Positions 34,549 through 42,496 of a stretch of 64,000 bases of DNA are shown here, one piece after another. This stretch comes from Runella rosea (lineage in GTDB: Bacteria; Bacteroidota; Bacteroidia; Cytophagales; Spirosomataceae), in the NCBI RefSeq assembly GCF_003325355.1, contig NZ_CP030850.1, positions 2,852,001-2,916,000 on the forward strand, read 5' to 3'. Position 1 is the first letter of the stretch. Each line of letters starts with the position of its first letter. The notes below the pieces were generated by a model. It was not told the DNA's origin, made no database searches, and saw only the letters and a program-made list of their open reading frames with translations. Position numbers and translations under genes: made by a program.

Positions 34549-36141
34549 TTACAACTCCCGAATCCGAATATTTCGGAAAGCCGCTTCGTCGCCGTGGTCT
34601 TGAAGAAGGATATGCCCAGGGGCAGTTCCAAAATCCTTTACGTCTTTAAACTTACTTTCGGCTTTGGCTTTCATAAATTCGGGGCTGCCGATGGTGTACT
34701 CAACCACTTTCACGCCGTTGAGCCAATGCGTTACGCGCGTACCTTCTACCCTGATACGGCCTTTGTTCCACTCACCAATGGGCTTTAATTGGCGCGAAAC
34801 GGGCGCAAACAACTCGTACAATCCAGCGGTGCGGCGTTTGTCGTTGGTATCGTTGGCAATGTCTTTGTTGCCAGTATCGTCGATTAGCTGATATTCACAG
34901 CCTAGAATAGCACCGTCGGGGTATTTTTTGGCGAAATACTTCAACCCTGTATTCGCTCCTGGGGCTAGTTTGAATTCAAATTCCAAGTCAAACTGCGAAA
35001 ACATCTTTTTGGCAATAATGTCACCCCCACGCACTACTGCTTTGCTTTCGCCTTTCCCTTGATTAACCACCAACACTTTATTGTCAATCGCCCAACCTTC
35101 CTTGGGAAATTGGTCCGACTTGGCCGAAATCCATTGCTCAGTAGAGGTACCGTTAAAAAGCGGAATCCAGTCGTTTGGAAAATAGACATTTACCTCAGGG
35201 TGCATCGTATACATGCGGTATTGCTTGCCATCGTGGACCAGCAAGCCGCTAGATTTATCGTTACCGATGATAGGGTTATTTTCATATTTTTTCCAGTGAA
35301 TCAAATCCTTGGAAACCGCCACGTTCATCGACCATTCGCGCCAATCCTTAAAGGCCGAGGCATGATAATAACCGTAGTACAGCCCTTTGTACTTTATAAT
35401 TTGATTCATGGCTACGGCGTATTGGTCGTAAGTTTCAGGCCCCATTTTCAACACGGGTTCGTCCTGTACGTTCGTCCAGATTTTCAGGTCTTTGGACGTA
35501 GCCAGCCAAATACCTAAATCGCCGCGTTCGTAGAAAAGATACCACATGCTGTTTTCTTTCCAAATCGCTGGAGTGCCGTACGCACCTTTGGAAATTGGGT
35601 TTCCGTTGGTGAGACGAACATCCAAAGGCCCCTTTTCCTGCCAATGAATGCGGTCGGTAGAGGTGAGCAAATGCGCAATGTCGTTTCTGCCTTCGGCAAA
35701 CATATAATACACACCATTTGACTTGATGACGGACATATCTTCGACCCAATCTAAATCATAAATGGGATTCGGCGAATGGCGCGTCCACTTAATGCCGTCG
35801 GGAGAAGTGGCGTAGCCCAAATGCATGACGGCATTTTTCTCCTTTTTGTAGCCCGTGTACCACAAATGATAGGTGTCTCCTTCGCGCAAAATATATCCGC
35901 GTTCTCTGATTTTTTCATCCCAAGTGCCAGACTTACCCATTCCTGCAAAAACTGGATTTTGGCCATAGGATTTGAAATTTATGATTTCACTCGGGAATTC
36001 ATCCGGAGCCGTTGGTAATGTTCTCACCGCCAACATTTTATTGTCGTTGGGAATATTAGTATTCTCACTACCAGCCTCTTTAGGCGAATAAAAAAAAGTG
36101 AAAGCCACCATAAGTGGCGTTAAAAGCGTTACTATTTTCAT
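34549..36141 (-). CDS. Exported beta-propeller glycosidase-like protein fused to a DUF1080 domain
   Basis: A 530-residue exported protein with an N-terminal signal sequence. The first part (about 50-320) is a five-bladed beta-propeller of the GH43/GH117/GH130-like type, with repeated blades such as YHLWYTGYKK, YYMFAEGRND, WYLFYERGD and LYYGYYHAS. The second part (about 325-530) is a DUF1080 (3-keto-disaccharide hydrolase type) jelly roll, from W-I-P-L-F-N-G through GWAIDNKVLVV to ILLQDHGDEAAFRNIRI. Catalytic acids of the propeller cannot be fixed by eye. The stop lies two bases from the start of nothing but follows the M28 peptidase gene by two bases upstream, so the two genes are one operon. 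The 34353-34548 gap shows no clear element. Confidence 0.8.
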   Translation of the reverse strand: MKIVTLLTPLMVAFTFFYSPKEAGSENTNIPNDNKMLAVRTLPTAPDEFPSEIINFKSYGQNPVFAGMGKSGTWDEKIRERGYILREGDTYHLWYTGYKKEKNAVMHLGYATSPDGIKWTRHSPNPIYDLDWVEDMSVIKSNGVYYMFAEGRNDIAHLLTSTDRIHWQEKGPLDVRLTNGNPISKGAYGTPAIWKENSMWYLFYERGDLGIWLATSKDLKIWTNVQDEPVLKMGPETYDQYAVAMNQIIKYKGLYYGYYHASAFKDWREWSMNVAVSKDLIHWKKYENNPIIGNDKSSGLLVHDGKQYRMYTMHPEVNVYFPNDWIPLFNGTSTEQWISAKSDQFPKEGWAIDNKVLVVNQGKGESKAVVRGGDIIAKKMFSQFDLEFEFKLAPGANTGLKYFAKKYPDGAILGCEYQLIDDTGNKDIANDTNDKRRTAGLYELFAPVSRQLKPIGEWNKGRIRVEGTRVTHWLNGVKVVEYTIGSPEFMKAKAESKFKDVKDFGTAPGHILLQDHGDEAAFRNIRIREL

Positions 36142-36143
36142 GG

Positions 36144-37763
36144 TTATTTCATCATTTTATCGCGAGCAGCCTTGAATTCAGACCCTTTTTTCCATCCCGG
36201 AAAAGTACTTTCGTTGCTGATGCGGTGCCCCACTTCGTACAATAGTTTCATATCTTCGACGATACCCGTCAAATCCCATTTCCCGTTATACTCGTCGGTG
36301 GGCATGTGGTAGCGGTAGAGATTGAATTGCTCTTTTTGGGCTTTGCCCCAGTCTTCGCCGTGCTGACGGGAAATGACGCCGTTTTCGATATACAACGACG
36401 GTACGCCTACTTTGGCAAAATTAAAGTGGTCGGAACGAAAATACCAACCCCCCGACGGGTTGGGCTCGCCGCGCGTAAATCGGTCTTGCTTTTTAGCCTC
36501 CGCCTCAATGTAATCGTCCAGATCTGACTGCCCTTTTCCGACCACAATCACGTCTTTGGTTCGACCAAAAGGCTGCAAAACGTCCATGTTAATATCGGCT
36601 ACGGTTTTATCAAGCGGGAAAATGGGATGTGTACAATAATATTCTGATCCCAACAAACCCTGCTCTTCGGCCGTCACGACCATGAACACAACCGAGCGGG
36701 CGGGTTTCTTTTTGAGTTTGGTAAAAGCCGTCGCTATTTCCAATACCGCCGCGGTGCCTGAGGCATCATCGGCAGCACCGTTATAAATGGAATCCCCGTT
36801 GATCGGCTCGCCCTTGCCGAGGTGGTCCCAGTGAGCAGTGTACACCACATACTCGTTGGCGCGGGTCGTGCCCGGGAGCACTGCCATCACGTTATGAGAG
36901 GTGGATTTTTTAGTTTCATTATCAATGGTCAACGAAGTTGTAACGCCCAACGGCACGGGTTTAAACCCTTTTTTGCTGGCTTCGTGCATCACATCGGGCT
37001 TAACCCCTGCGAGTTGGAAAAGTTTTTTTGCCGATTCCAGCGTAATCCAACCTTCCATGGCCGCCCGCGAACGGTTATCGTCGGCGGCTTGCAGATACAA
37101 TTTGGATTTTGACCAGCCGCTTCGTACCACCGACCAGCCATAACTCGCCGGCCCTGTATCGTGAATGATGAGTACGCCAGCCGCGCCTTGGCGAGCTGCC
37201 TCTTCAAACTTATAGGTCCAACGACCATAATAGGTCATCGTATTTCCTTTAAACAACTTGTCGTCTACAATCCCCGGGTCATTGACCAACACCAATACGG
37301 TTTTACCTTTTACGTCCAGCCCAGCGTAGTCGTTCCAACCGTATTCGGGCGCCACAATGCCATAACCCGCAAACACCATTTCGGAGTTTTCGACCTTTAC
37401 TTGGTCTTGCACCCGACGGGTAGCGGCCACGAAATCCGTGAGGTAATTAAGGGAAATCTCCCCATTTTTGCTTTTCATGACCAGCGGCCCCGCAGGTTTG
37501 GACAAAATATCCACCATAGGCACTTCCTGAAAATAGCTCTTGCCATTGCCCGGTTTCAGGCCCAATTTTTCAAATTCGGCTTTTAAGTAATTGATGGTTT
37601 TGGTTTCACCAACGCTGAACGGCTTGCGGCCTTCAAAAGCGTCGGAAGCCAGTACTTGAATATGCTTTGCAAATGCCTTGCCGTCGATGAGCGCATCGTC
37701 GGCAGTGTGGCTTACTAAAAAGACACTGCTCAGAAGGAGACAGAAAAAAATCAATTTGTTCAT
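36144..37763 (-). CDS. Secreted M28-family metallopeptidase with PA domain
   Basis: A 539-residue exported protein with a signal peptide of about 20 residues. A protease-associated (PA) domain is inserted at about 120-290 (FEEAARQGAAGVLIIHDTGP). The zinc-binding set of the M28 aminopeptidase family is visible: TAHWDHLGKG (His, Asp nearby), DDASGTAAVLE (bridging Asp), VVTAEEQGLLGSEY (catalytic and metal Glu), an Asp in INMDVLQP, and a final His in FRSDHFNFAKVGVPS. It probably removes N-terminal residues from peptides in the periplasm or outside the cell. It is the first gene of a two-gene unit with the propeller/DUF1080 gene, an odd pairing of peptide and sugar hydrolysis. Confidence 0.92.
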   Translation of the reverse strand: MNKLIFFCLLLSSVFLVSHTADDALIDGKAFAKHIQVLASDAFEGRKPFSVGETKTINYLKAEFEKLGLKPGNGKSYFQEVPMVDILSKPAGPLVMKSKNGEISLNYLTDFVAATRRVQDQVKVENSEMVFAGYGIVAPEYGWNDYAGLDVKGKTVLVLVNDPGIVDDKLFKGNTMTYYGRWTYKFEEAARQGAAGVLIIHDTGPASYGWSVVRSGWSKSKLYLQAADDNRSRAAMEGWITLESAKKLFQLAGVKPDVMHEASKKGFKPVPLGVTTSLTIDNETKKSTSHNVMAVLPGTTRANEYVVYTAHWDHLGKGEPINGDSIYNGAADDASGTAAVLEIATAFTKLKKKPARSVVFMVVTAEEQGLLGSEYYCTHPIFPLDKTVADINMDVLQPFGRTKDVIVVGKGQSDLDDYIEAEAKKQDRFTRGEPNPSGGWYFRSDHFNFAKVGVPSLYIENGVISRQHGEDWGKAQKEQFNLYRYHMPTDEYNGKWDLTGIVEDMKLLYEVGHRISNESTFPGWKKGSEFKAARDKMMK

Positions 37764-37871
37764 GAGAGGATTACGGGGTCAGTGAATCACCAAAGATAGG
37801 AAGATAGGCCCCATAAATTCAAGAACGAAAAACGTATCTCCCCAAATCATTTTTTTCATTCACCACAAAAA

Positions 37872-37908
37872 GCCTCCTCTCGACACACTGAAGGTGACAA
37901 GAGGAGGC
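37872..37908 (-). terminator. Strong terminator after the RHS-like lipoprotein gene
   Basis: GCCTCCTCT (37872-37880) pairs exactly with AGAGGAGGC (37900-37908). It lies 3' of the minus-strand gene ending at 37933 and is followed on the minus strand by TTTTTG. Confidence 0.8.
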
Positions 37909-37932
37909 AATACACTTAAAATCAGCCCTGAA

Positions 37933-38736
37933 TCAATACTCCAATTTCAACGTCCATTCAGCGCCTCCTTGGTTGATGGTGCGCTGGGTAGGAATCCCTT
38001 TGGCGTCGTATTGGTAGCGAAACGTAGTCGACTGTTTGAGGCCCGTCGAAGCCGCCGTTCTGATTTGTTTTCCAGGGTTATTTAGTTGAAATTTCACCCA
38101 AGGTACGTACGGAAAAAACGATAGTTGATCGAAGGGATTGGCCGCGCTGTCAAACTCACTGTAATCGAGCGTTTCGTACAAAGAATACTTACCCTCCATG
38201 AAGAGAAAATAATCTACGTGCACGCAATTTCCTTTAGCATCGTAGGTGTATTTCCATTTGGTTTTGGCGGGCGCATCCGACATTTGACGGTCATCAGGCA
38301 CAACCTCCTCCCGCTCGCTGACGCGGCCTTTTGCATCAAAAAGAAAGTAAGTCGTAGAAATCAGGCGATTAGAGGCTCGGCTTTCGACCCGTTCCAATTT
38401 GCCGTTTGTATAAAAATAACGGTGGTCGCCGCCCTGCGAGCGCACCGTAGTGAGCTGCCCAGCGGTGTTGTACTCAAAATTGTTTTCGATGCGTTTGATT
38501 TGAGTCGGGTCCGATTGAACATACTGCCATTGCGACACATACCGGGTAATGCGCCCACTGCTATCGTAATCAAATAACTGATAATCAATCTCCGTAGCGC
38601 TCGCCTTGCGTAATTTCAAGGCATTCGTTTCGGTTTCGTTGGGAGGCTTTGGGAGGTCATCATTGTTTTTACAAGCAGTCATCATCAACGCTACCGCAAC
38701 GACCCATGTCGTCATTTTTAACAAGTGTGTTTTCAT
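37933..38736 (-). CDS. Lipoprotein with RHS/YD-like repeats
   Basis: The start at 38736 (MKTHLLKMTTW) gives 267 residues with a lipobox at LMMTAC (Cys about residue 22). A frame to 38772 adds 12 residues ahead of the signal. The mature part has several beta-hairpin units of the RHS/YD-like kind: YQLFDYDSSGRITRY, NNFEYNTAGQLTTV, YFLFDAKGRVSERE, WKYTYDAKGNCVHVDY and FRYQYDAKGIPTQRT. Such proteins are common in Bacteroidota and lack the toxin C-terminus of true Rhs proteins. A structural or ligand-binding role in the envelope is likely; no enzyme motif is seen. The gene is alone, with its own terminator. Confidence 0.78.
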   Translation of the reverse strand: MKTHLLKMTTWVVAVALMMTACKNNDDLPKPPNETETNALKLRKASATEIDYQLFDYDSSGRITRYVSQWQYVQSDPTQIKRIENNFEYNTAGQLTTVRSQGGDHRYFYTNGKLERVESRASNRLISTTYFLFDAKGRVSEREEVVPDDRQMSDAPAKTKWKYTYDAKGNCVHVDYFLFMEGKYSLYETLDYSEFDSAANPFDQLSFFPYVPWVKFQLNNPGKQIRTAASTGLKQSTTFRYQYDAKGIPTQRTINQGGAEWTLKLEY

Positions 38737-38980
38737 AAAAAAGTGGCTGTTTCTAATAAATTGGATACTCAATTTCGACCCAAAATTGCTTTATTTACAA
38801 TTGATTCACCAACCATCCCTTCTTGAATTGGGAGAAATATCAGATGAAGTGTCGAAAAAAGTGACTAGTCTGTCCAAGCAGTTATTCGTACCATACCACT
38901 GCTTTTTTAGCAAATAGCCAACGCACATTACCACTTTTTCAGCATCATTTTTTATCTTAAACCCATAATTGCTATCTGTT

Positions 38981-39319
38981 ATGAATTTAACCAAAATTTT
39001 GATTGCTACCTTCCTGTTTTTATTGGGCTCTTTTGGCCATTGGTACATCATGTATTGGCAGTTTAAATCTCCCAAATGGATTTCCTCTATTTATCCTTAT
39101 TTACTAGCGATTGCCTGTACTTGGCTCTGGATCAAAGCCTCTGAGTACGGCGTCAAAGGTTTCAACGGCTCTATGTGGTCCAATCGGTTTTTGTTTTTCG
39201 TAACGGGCGTTTTTGTGGGCTCTTTCCTCTACCCGATTCATTTTGGGCAAACCTTCACCCTAAAAGTCGCCATCCAGCTTTTATTGGCACTGGCCATTAT
39301 TGTCGTTTCAATTCTTTAA
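38981..39319 (+). CDS. Small four-helix membrane protein (DMT-like)
   Basis: A 112-residue protein starting at ATG 38981; an in-frame TTG at 38969 is less likely. It has four hydrophobic helices: about 4-22, 32-50 (YPYLLAIACTWLWI), 63-82 (FLFFVTGVFVGSFLYPIHFG) and 88-110. Its length and helix order suit small EamA/SMR-like or DUF proteins, but no family is certain. It is divergent from the RHS-like gene and precedes the coiled-coil lipoprotein gene by 47 bp. Confidence 0.6.
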   Translation: MNLTKILIATFLFLLGSFGHWYIMYWQFKSPKWISSIYPYLLAIACTWLWIKASEYGVKGFNGSMWSNRFLFFVTGVFVGSFLYPIHFGQTFTLKVAIQLLLALAIIVVSIL

Positions 39320-39344
39320 ACCCTAATTAAGCTTTTGATATATT

Positions 39345-39352
39345 TAACTTTG
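39345..39352 (+). promoter_or_regulatory. TAACTTTG -7-like box
   Basis: TAACTTTG fits the TAnnTTTG promoter box and lies 14 bp before the ATG at 39367. A TTG at the usual distance is not obvious, so this is only a candidate; the transcript would have a very short leader. Confidence 0.35.
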
Positions 39353-39366
39353 AACCAAAAACACCC

Positions 39367-39765
39367 ATGAAACGCACCTCCATTTCGCTGCTATCTTTCT
39401 CTCTATCAGCCCTTTTTCTGTTTTCTTGCGGCGGTGATGCTGCCGAACTGGAACGCCTGCAAAAAGAAAACTTAGAACTGAAAGCACAATTGCAAGAATT
39501 GAACGCCGCACAATCTGCCAAAAAAGTAAGGTACATTTTGAAAATACGACTGAAGCAGGCAAATTTTTCGCTTAGCATCAAAAAGCACATCAAAAATGCC
39601 GTCAACGCCATTGATTTTGAACTCCCCGTCGACAAGGATTTCTACGACAGTGTGTCTAAAGGCACCGAAATTGTGGACAAATTTCGCTTTGGTTCTTTCG
39701 TATTATACGGCAGTTTCGGCGATTGGGAAATGACCGTCAAAGACAAAGAAATCCGAGAAATGTAG
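39367..39765 (+). CDS. Small coiled-coil lipoprotein
   Basis: A 132-residue protein with a lipoprotein signal ending LFLFSC (Cys about residue 21). A short coiled coil follows (about 25-52, AAELERLQKENLELKAQLQE), typical of a trimeric or dimeric stalk. The C-terminal 80 residues are beta-rich with a K-R-Y-I-L-K-I-R-L-K-Q-A pattern and the ending SFGDWEMTVKDKEI. No family is recognised. It is followed after 82 bp by the DUF5009 gene on the same strand. Confidence 0.65.
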   Translation: MKRTSISLLSFSLSALFLFSCGGDAAELERLQKENLELKAQLQELNAAQSAKKVRYILKIRLKQANFSLSIKKHIKNAVNAIDFELPVDKDFYDSVSKGTEIVDKFRFGSFVLYGSFGDWEMTVKDKEIREM

Positions 39766-39847
39766 CAGATTAGAGCGATAAACAATAGTAAAAAAAGCCG
39801 CAAATGGAGTTATAGGAAGTAGATACCTAAACCTACAACCTGATACA

Positions 39848-40957
39848 ATGAATTCAGCTTCTTCTGCAAGCCGCCTAGCCTCGCTCGATGCGCTTCGTGG
39901 CTTTGATATGCTCATGATTTCTGGCGGTGGTGCCTTTCTTTCTCTGATGGGTGGCAAAACCAACATTGGTTTTATTGATGCCATTGCAGCGCAATTTCAC
40001 CACCCCGATTGGGACGGGTTCACCTTCTATGATTTTATCTTTCCGCTGTTTTTGTTCATGGCGGGCGTGTCTCTTTCCATCAGTCTCAAAAACGGCATCG
40101 CCAAAGGTATTCCCCAATCCAAACTCTTGGAAAAGGTATTTAAGCGAATGCTCATTTTATTTTTTCTCGGAATATTGGATAAAAACGCCCCCGTTGATTT
40201 TTTTGACCCCGCCCTTATTCGCTACGGAACCGTGCTCGGGCGCATCGGAATTGCCACTTTTTTGGTAGCGATTCTGTACCTTAACACTGGCTGGAAAACG
40301 CATCTTATCGTCGCATTCGCCATTCTTGGGCTATATTACGCGGCGTTGATGCTGATTTCGGTTGGTGATTATGGCGGTGGCGACCTAACCTTTGAGGGCA
40401 ATTTGGTGGGGTGGATTGACCGCTCTTTCATGCCCGGACGCCTAAAACAAACCACTTACGACGAGCTAGCCATGACCACCCAACTCTCGGCTACCTGTTT
40501 GACTATTTTTGGCAGTTTGGCGGGGAAAGTACTATTGGACAAAACCACCGCCAACATCAAATTGATTCGGTTGATTGGCATGGGCGCCATCGGCATCGCG
40601 GCAGGCTTGGCGTGGGCCACGGTTTTTCCACTCAACAAACACCTTTGGTCTAGCTCTTTTATTCTGCTGACCGCTGGAATGGCTTGTCTGTTGGTCGCCC
40701 TTTTTTATTGGGTAATGGACGTGTTAAAATTCACCAAATGGGCCTTTTTCTTCAAGGTTATTGGCATGAACTCGCTGGTGATTTACATGGCCTGCCGCTT
40801 CGTGAATTTCGGCGAATCCTCACGTCTACTTTTTGCGGGATTGTACGGCCACGCGCCCGAAAAGTGGCACGAAGTATTCAACGCATTGGGCGGGCTGATT
40901 TTGGTGTGGCTGGTCCTGTATGTGATGTACCGCCACAAGATTTTTGTGAAAGTGTAA
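39848..40957 (+). CDS. DUF5009/HGSNAT-like membrane acyltransferase
   Basis: A 369-residue polytopic protein with about ten hydrophobic helices. Its start, RLASLDALRGFDMLMI, and the conserved HHPDWDGFTFYDFIFPLFLFMAG segment (a His and Asp/Asp in the first periplasmic loop, about 50-70) mark the DUF5009 family. That family is related to heparan-alpha-glucosaminide N-acetyltransferase, in which a loop His is acetylated to carry the group across the membrane. In bacteria the acceptor is probably an amino sugar of the cell wall or of a polysaccharide being degraded. The gene has no partner on its strand apart from the small lipoprotein gene ahead. A long hairpin follows it. Confidence 0.87.
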   Translation: MNSASSASRLASLDALRGFDMLMISGGGAFLSLMGGKTNIGFIDAIAAQFHHPDWDGFTFYDFIFPLFLFMAGVSLSISLKNGIAKGIPQSKLLEKVFKRMLILFFLGILDKNAPVDFFDPALIRYGTVLGRIGIATFLVAILYLNTGWKTHLIVAFAILGLYYAALMLISVGDYGGGDLTFEGNLVGWIDRSFMPGRLKQTTYDELAMTTQLSATCLTIFGSLAGKVLLDKTTANIKLIRLIGMGAIGIAAGLAWATVFPLNKHLWSSSFILLTAGMACLLVALFYWVMDVLKFTKWAFFFKVIGMNSLVIYMACRFVNFGESSRLLFAGLYGHAPEKWHEVFNALGGLILVWLVLYVMYRHKIFVKV

Positions 40958-40987
40958 CGCGTATTAAGTACTAAGACAATGTTAATC

Positions 40988-41059
40988 ACGCATAGACGCA
41001 AAGTGGCAAAGGGAATAGGTGATTGATAATAAACACTTTGCAGCTTTGCACCTTAGCGT
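40988..41059. terminator. Long imperfect hairpin between convergent genes
   Basis: Arms 40988-41011 and 41036-41059 pair over about 24 positions with a few mismatches; the best core is GCAAAGTGGCAAAG against CTTTGCAGCTTTGC. It lies between the DUF5009 gene (plus) and the enolase-superfamily gene (minus). The words resemble common intergenic GACGCAAAG/CTTAGCG repeats, so it may be a dispersed repeat acting as a terminator. Confidence 0.55.
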
Positions 41060-41103
41060 AAATTTTAAATTTATGGTGCCTTGATACTTAAGATAAAGTT
41101 TAT

Positions 41104-42492
41104 CTATCTTGGGAATAACGCTTCATAATGCGCCGAAGGCTCAAAAATACCTGCGCTTTGGGCGTAGAACGACGCATCAGTTGGGTAAACACCCTTCACC
41201 GTTTTTGTCCAAGTAGCGCCCGATTTGGGGTGATAACTCATGAGCCGGTCCCAGTTTTTGTAATATTGATGCCCATTGGTTTCTTGTAGCCCAATCGACA
41301 TGTTGGGAAACGGCGGCAGCCGCGCTGCCACGGATTTATTCCAATCCACCAGAATCGGGCTTACCGTCAGGTCGGCGCAGAAGCAGGGAATGTTTTTTTC
41401 GTAGGCAAGCTGCGCAATCTTCATGGTCATGCTCAGGGTTTTGGCGATGGCCTTGACCGCAATGGCCGAATAACCCTGCTCAATGCGCCGAGCGGCATCT
41501 TCAACCGTATGGGCGCTTTCGTCGGCGGCAATGCGTACACCAAAATCACCCACGTAGACCTCATTGTTTTCGGCAAATGGTTCTTCGACCACGGCAATTT
41601 GATCAAACGCACCAATTTTTTTTGCATGGTCCAAGAACCGCAGTAGTGTGTCTTTGTGCTCGTAGCGACCGTTGGCGTCGAAATAATACGGAATTTTGCC
41701 GCTTTTGGTGTAGGGCGTTTCATAATGCCCGATAGTCTTGTGCAGCGCGGTCAGAAATGCGAGGTCTTTCTCCAGCATTTCTTGCTGTGTGCCCGCCGCC
41801 CCCGTTTTGAGTTTGAGGATAAAATAGCCTTCATCGGCGGCGGCTTTGATGCGCTCCGTGGTAGTTCCGACGCTAAACGACGGAATGCTCGCCACTTTAT
41901 CGTGCCGATACGATAGCCCGGGCCGATAGGCCGCTGGAATCATTTCATCAAAGGTTTTCATGTTGTTTTCGTGGGCGTACAGCAACCACGCCGCATTGTC
42001 TACGCAAACCAACGCATTGAGAGCGAAGGTTTTGCGCAAATCTGCCACGCCCGTGATTTTTTTGCCGTATGCTAGCACTTCAGGCAAAACCTGCTCCATC
42101 AAATCAACAGGATTGGTAAAAGAAGTGCCTTTGATGATTTGCAGTGCGCGTTCGCTCATGGCGTACATGAGCGCATTGCCAGCACTTTCGGAATGGCCAG
42201 CTGCCACCCGCGCATCAGACCACAACACTCCCTGCGTTCCCAAACCAATCTTCCGAACCCCCGATTCTGACTCTATCATGGCCACGGCCTGCCAACTATC
42301 GGTGATGGCGCCACCCTTAAAACGGTAGGCATTCAGCGGTTCACGTTCAAAATTGGCGTCAACGTTTGTAATTTTAATCAATTTTTCGCGGGTTTCGGCA
42401 AAAGTTGGTTCCGCCAAACCCAATGCCGCCATGCTGCCCGTATACTTCATAAATTCGCGCCGATTAAGGAATTGATTTTTGAAAAAGTCCAT
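41104..42492 (-). CDS. Tat-exported enolase-superfamily enzyme (mandelate racemase/muconate-lactonizing type)
   Basis: A 462-residue protein with a Tat-like start (NRREFMKYTGSMAALG). The body resembles the mandelate racemase/muconate-lactonizing branch of the enolase superfamily. Acid-base and metal residues are visible in order: FILKLKTG (K-x-K), YYFDANGRY (Asp), VVEEPFAEN (Glu), IAADESAH (Asp/Glu) and AIAVKAIAK (second Lys). Such enzymes abstract a proton next to a carboxylate, often in acid-sugar dehydration or racemisation. Export of an enolase-superfamily enzyme is unusual but is seen in this phylum. It lies four bases from the cytochrome/propeller gene upstream, so the two are co-transcribed and may act on one oxidised sugar substrate. 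Confidence 0.85.
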   Translation of the reverse strand: MDFFKNQFLNRREFMKYTGSMAALGLAEPTFAETREKLIKITNVDANFEREPLNAYRFKGGAITDSWQAVAMIESESGVRKIGLGTQGVLWSDARVAAGHSESAGNALMYAMSERALQIIKGTSFTNPVDLMEQVLPEVLAYGKKITGVADLRKTFALNALVCVDNAAWLLYAHENNMKTFDEMIPAAYRPGLSYRHDKVASIPSFSVGTTTERIKAAADEGYFILKLKTGAAGTQQEMLEKDLAFLTALHKTIGHYETPYTKSGKIPYYFDANGRYEHKDTLLRFLDHAKKIGAFDQIAVVEEPFAENNEVYVGDFGVRIAADESAHTVEDAARRIEQGYSAIAVKAIAKTLSMTMKIAQLAYEKNIPCFCADLTVSPILVDWNKSVAARLPPFPNMSIGLQETNGHQYYKNWDRLMSYHPKSGATWTKTVKGVYPTDASFYAQSAGIFEPSAHYEALFPR

Positions 42493-42496
42493 AAAA

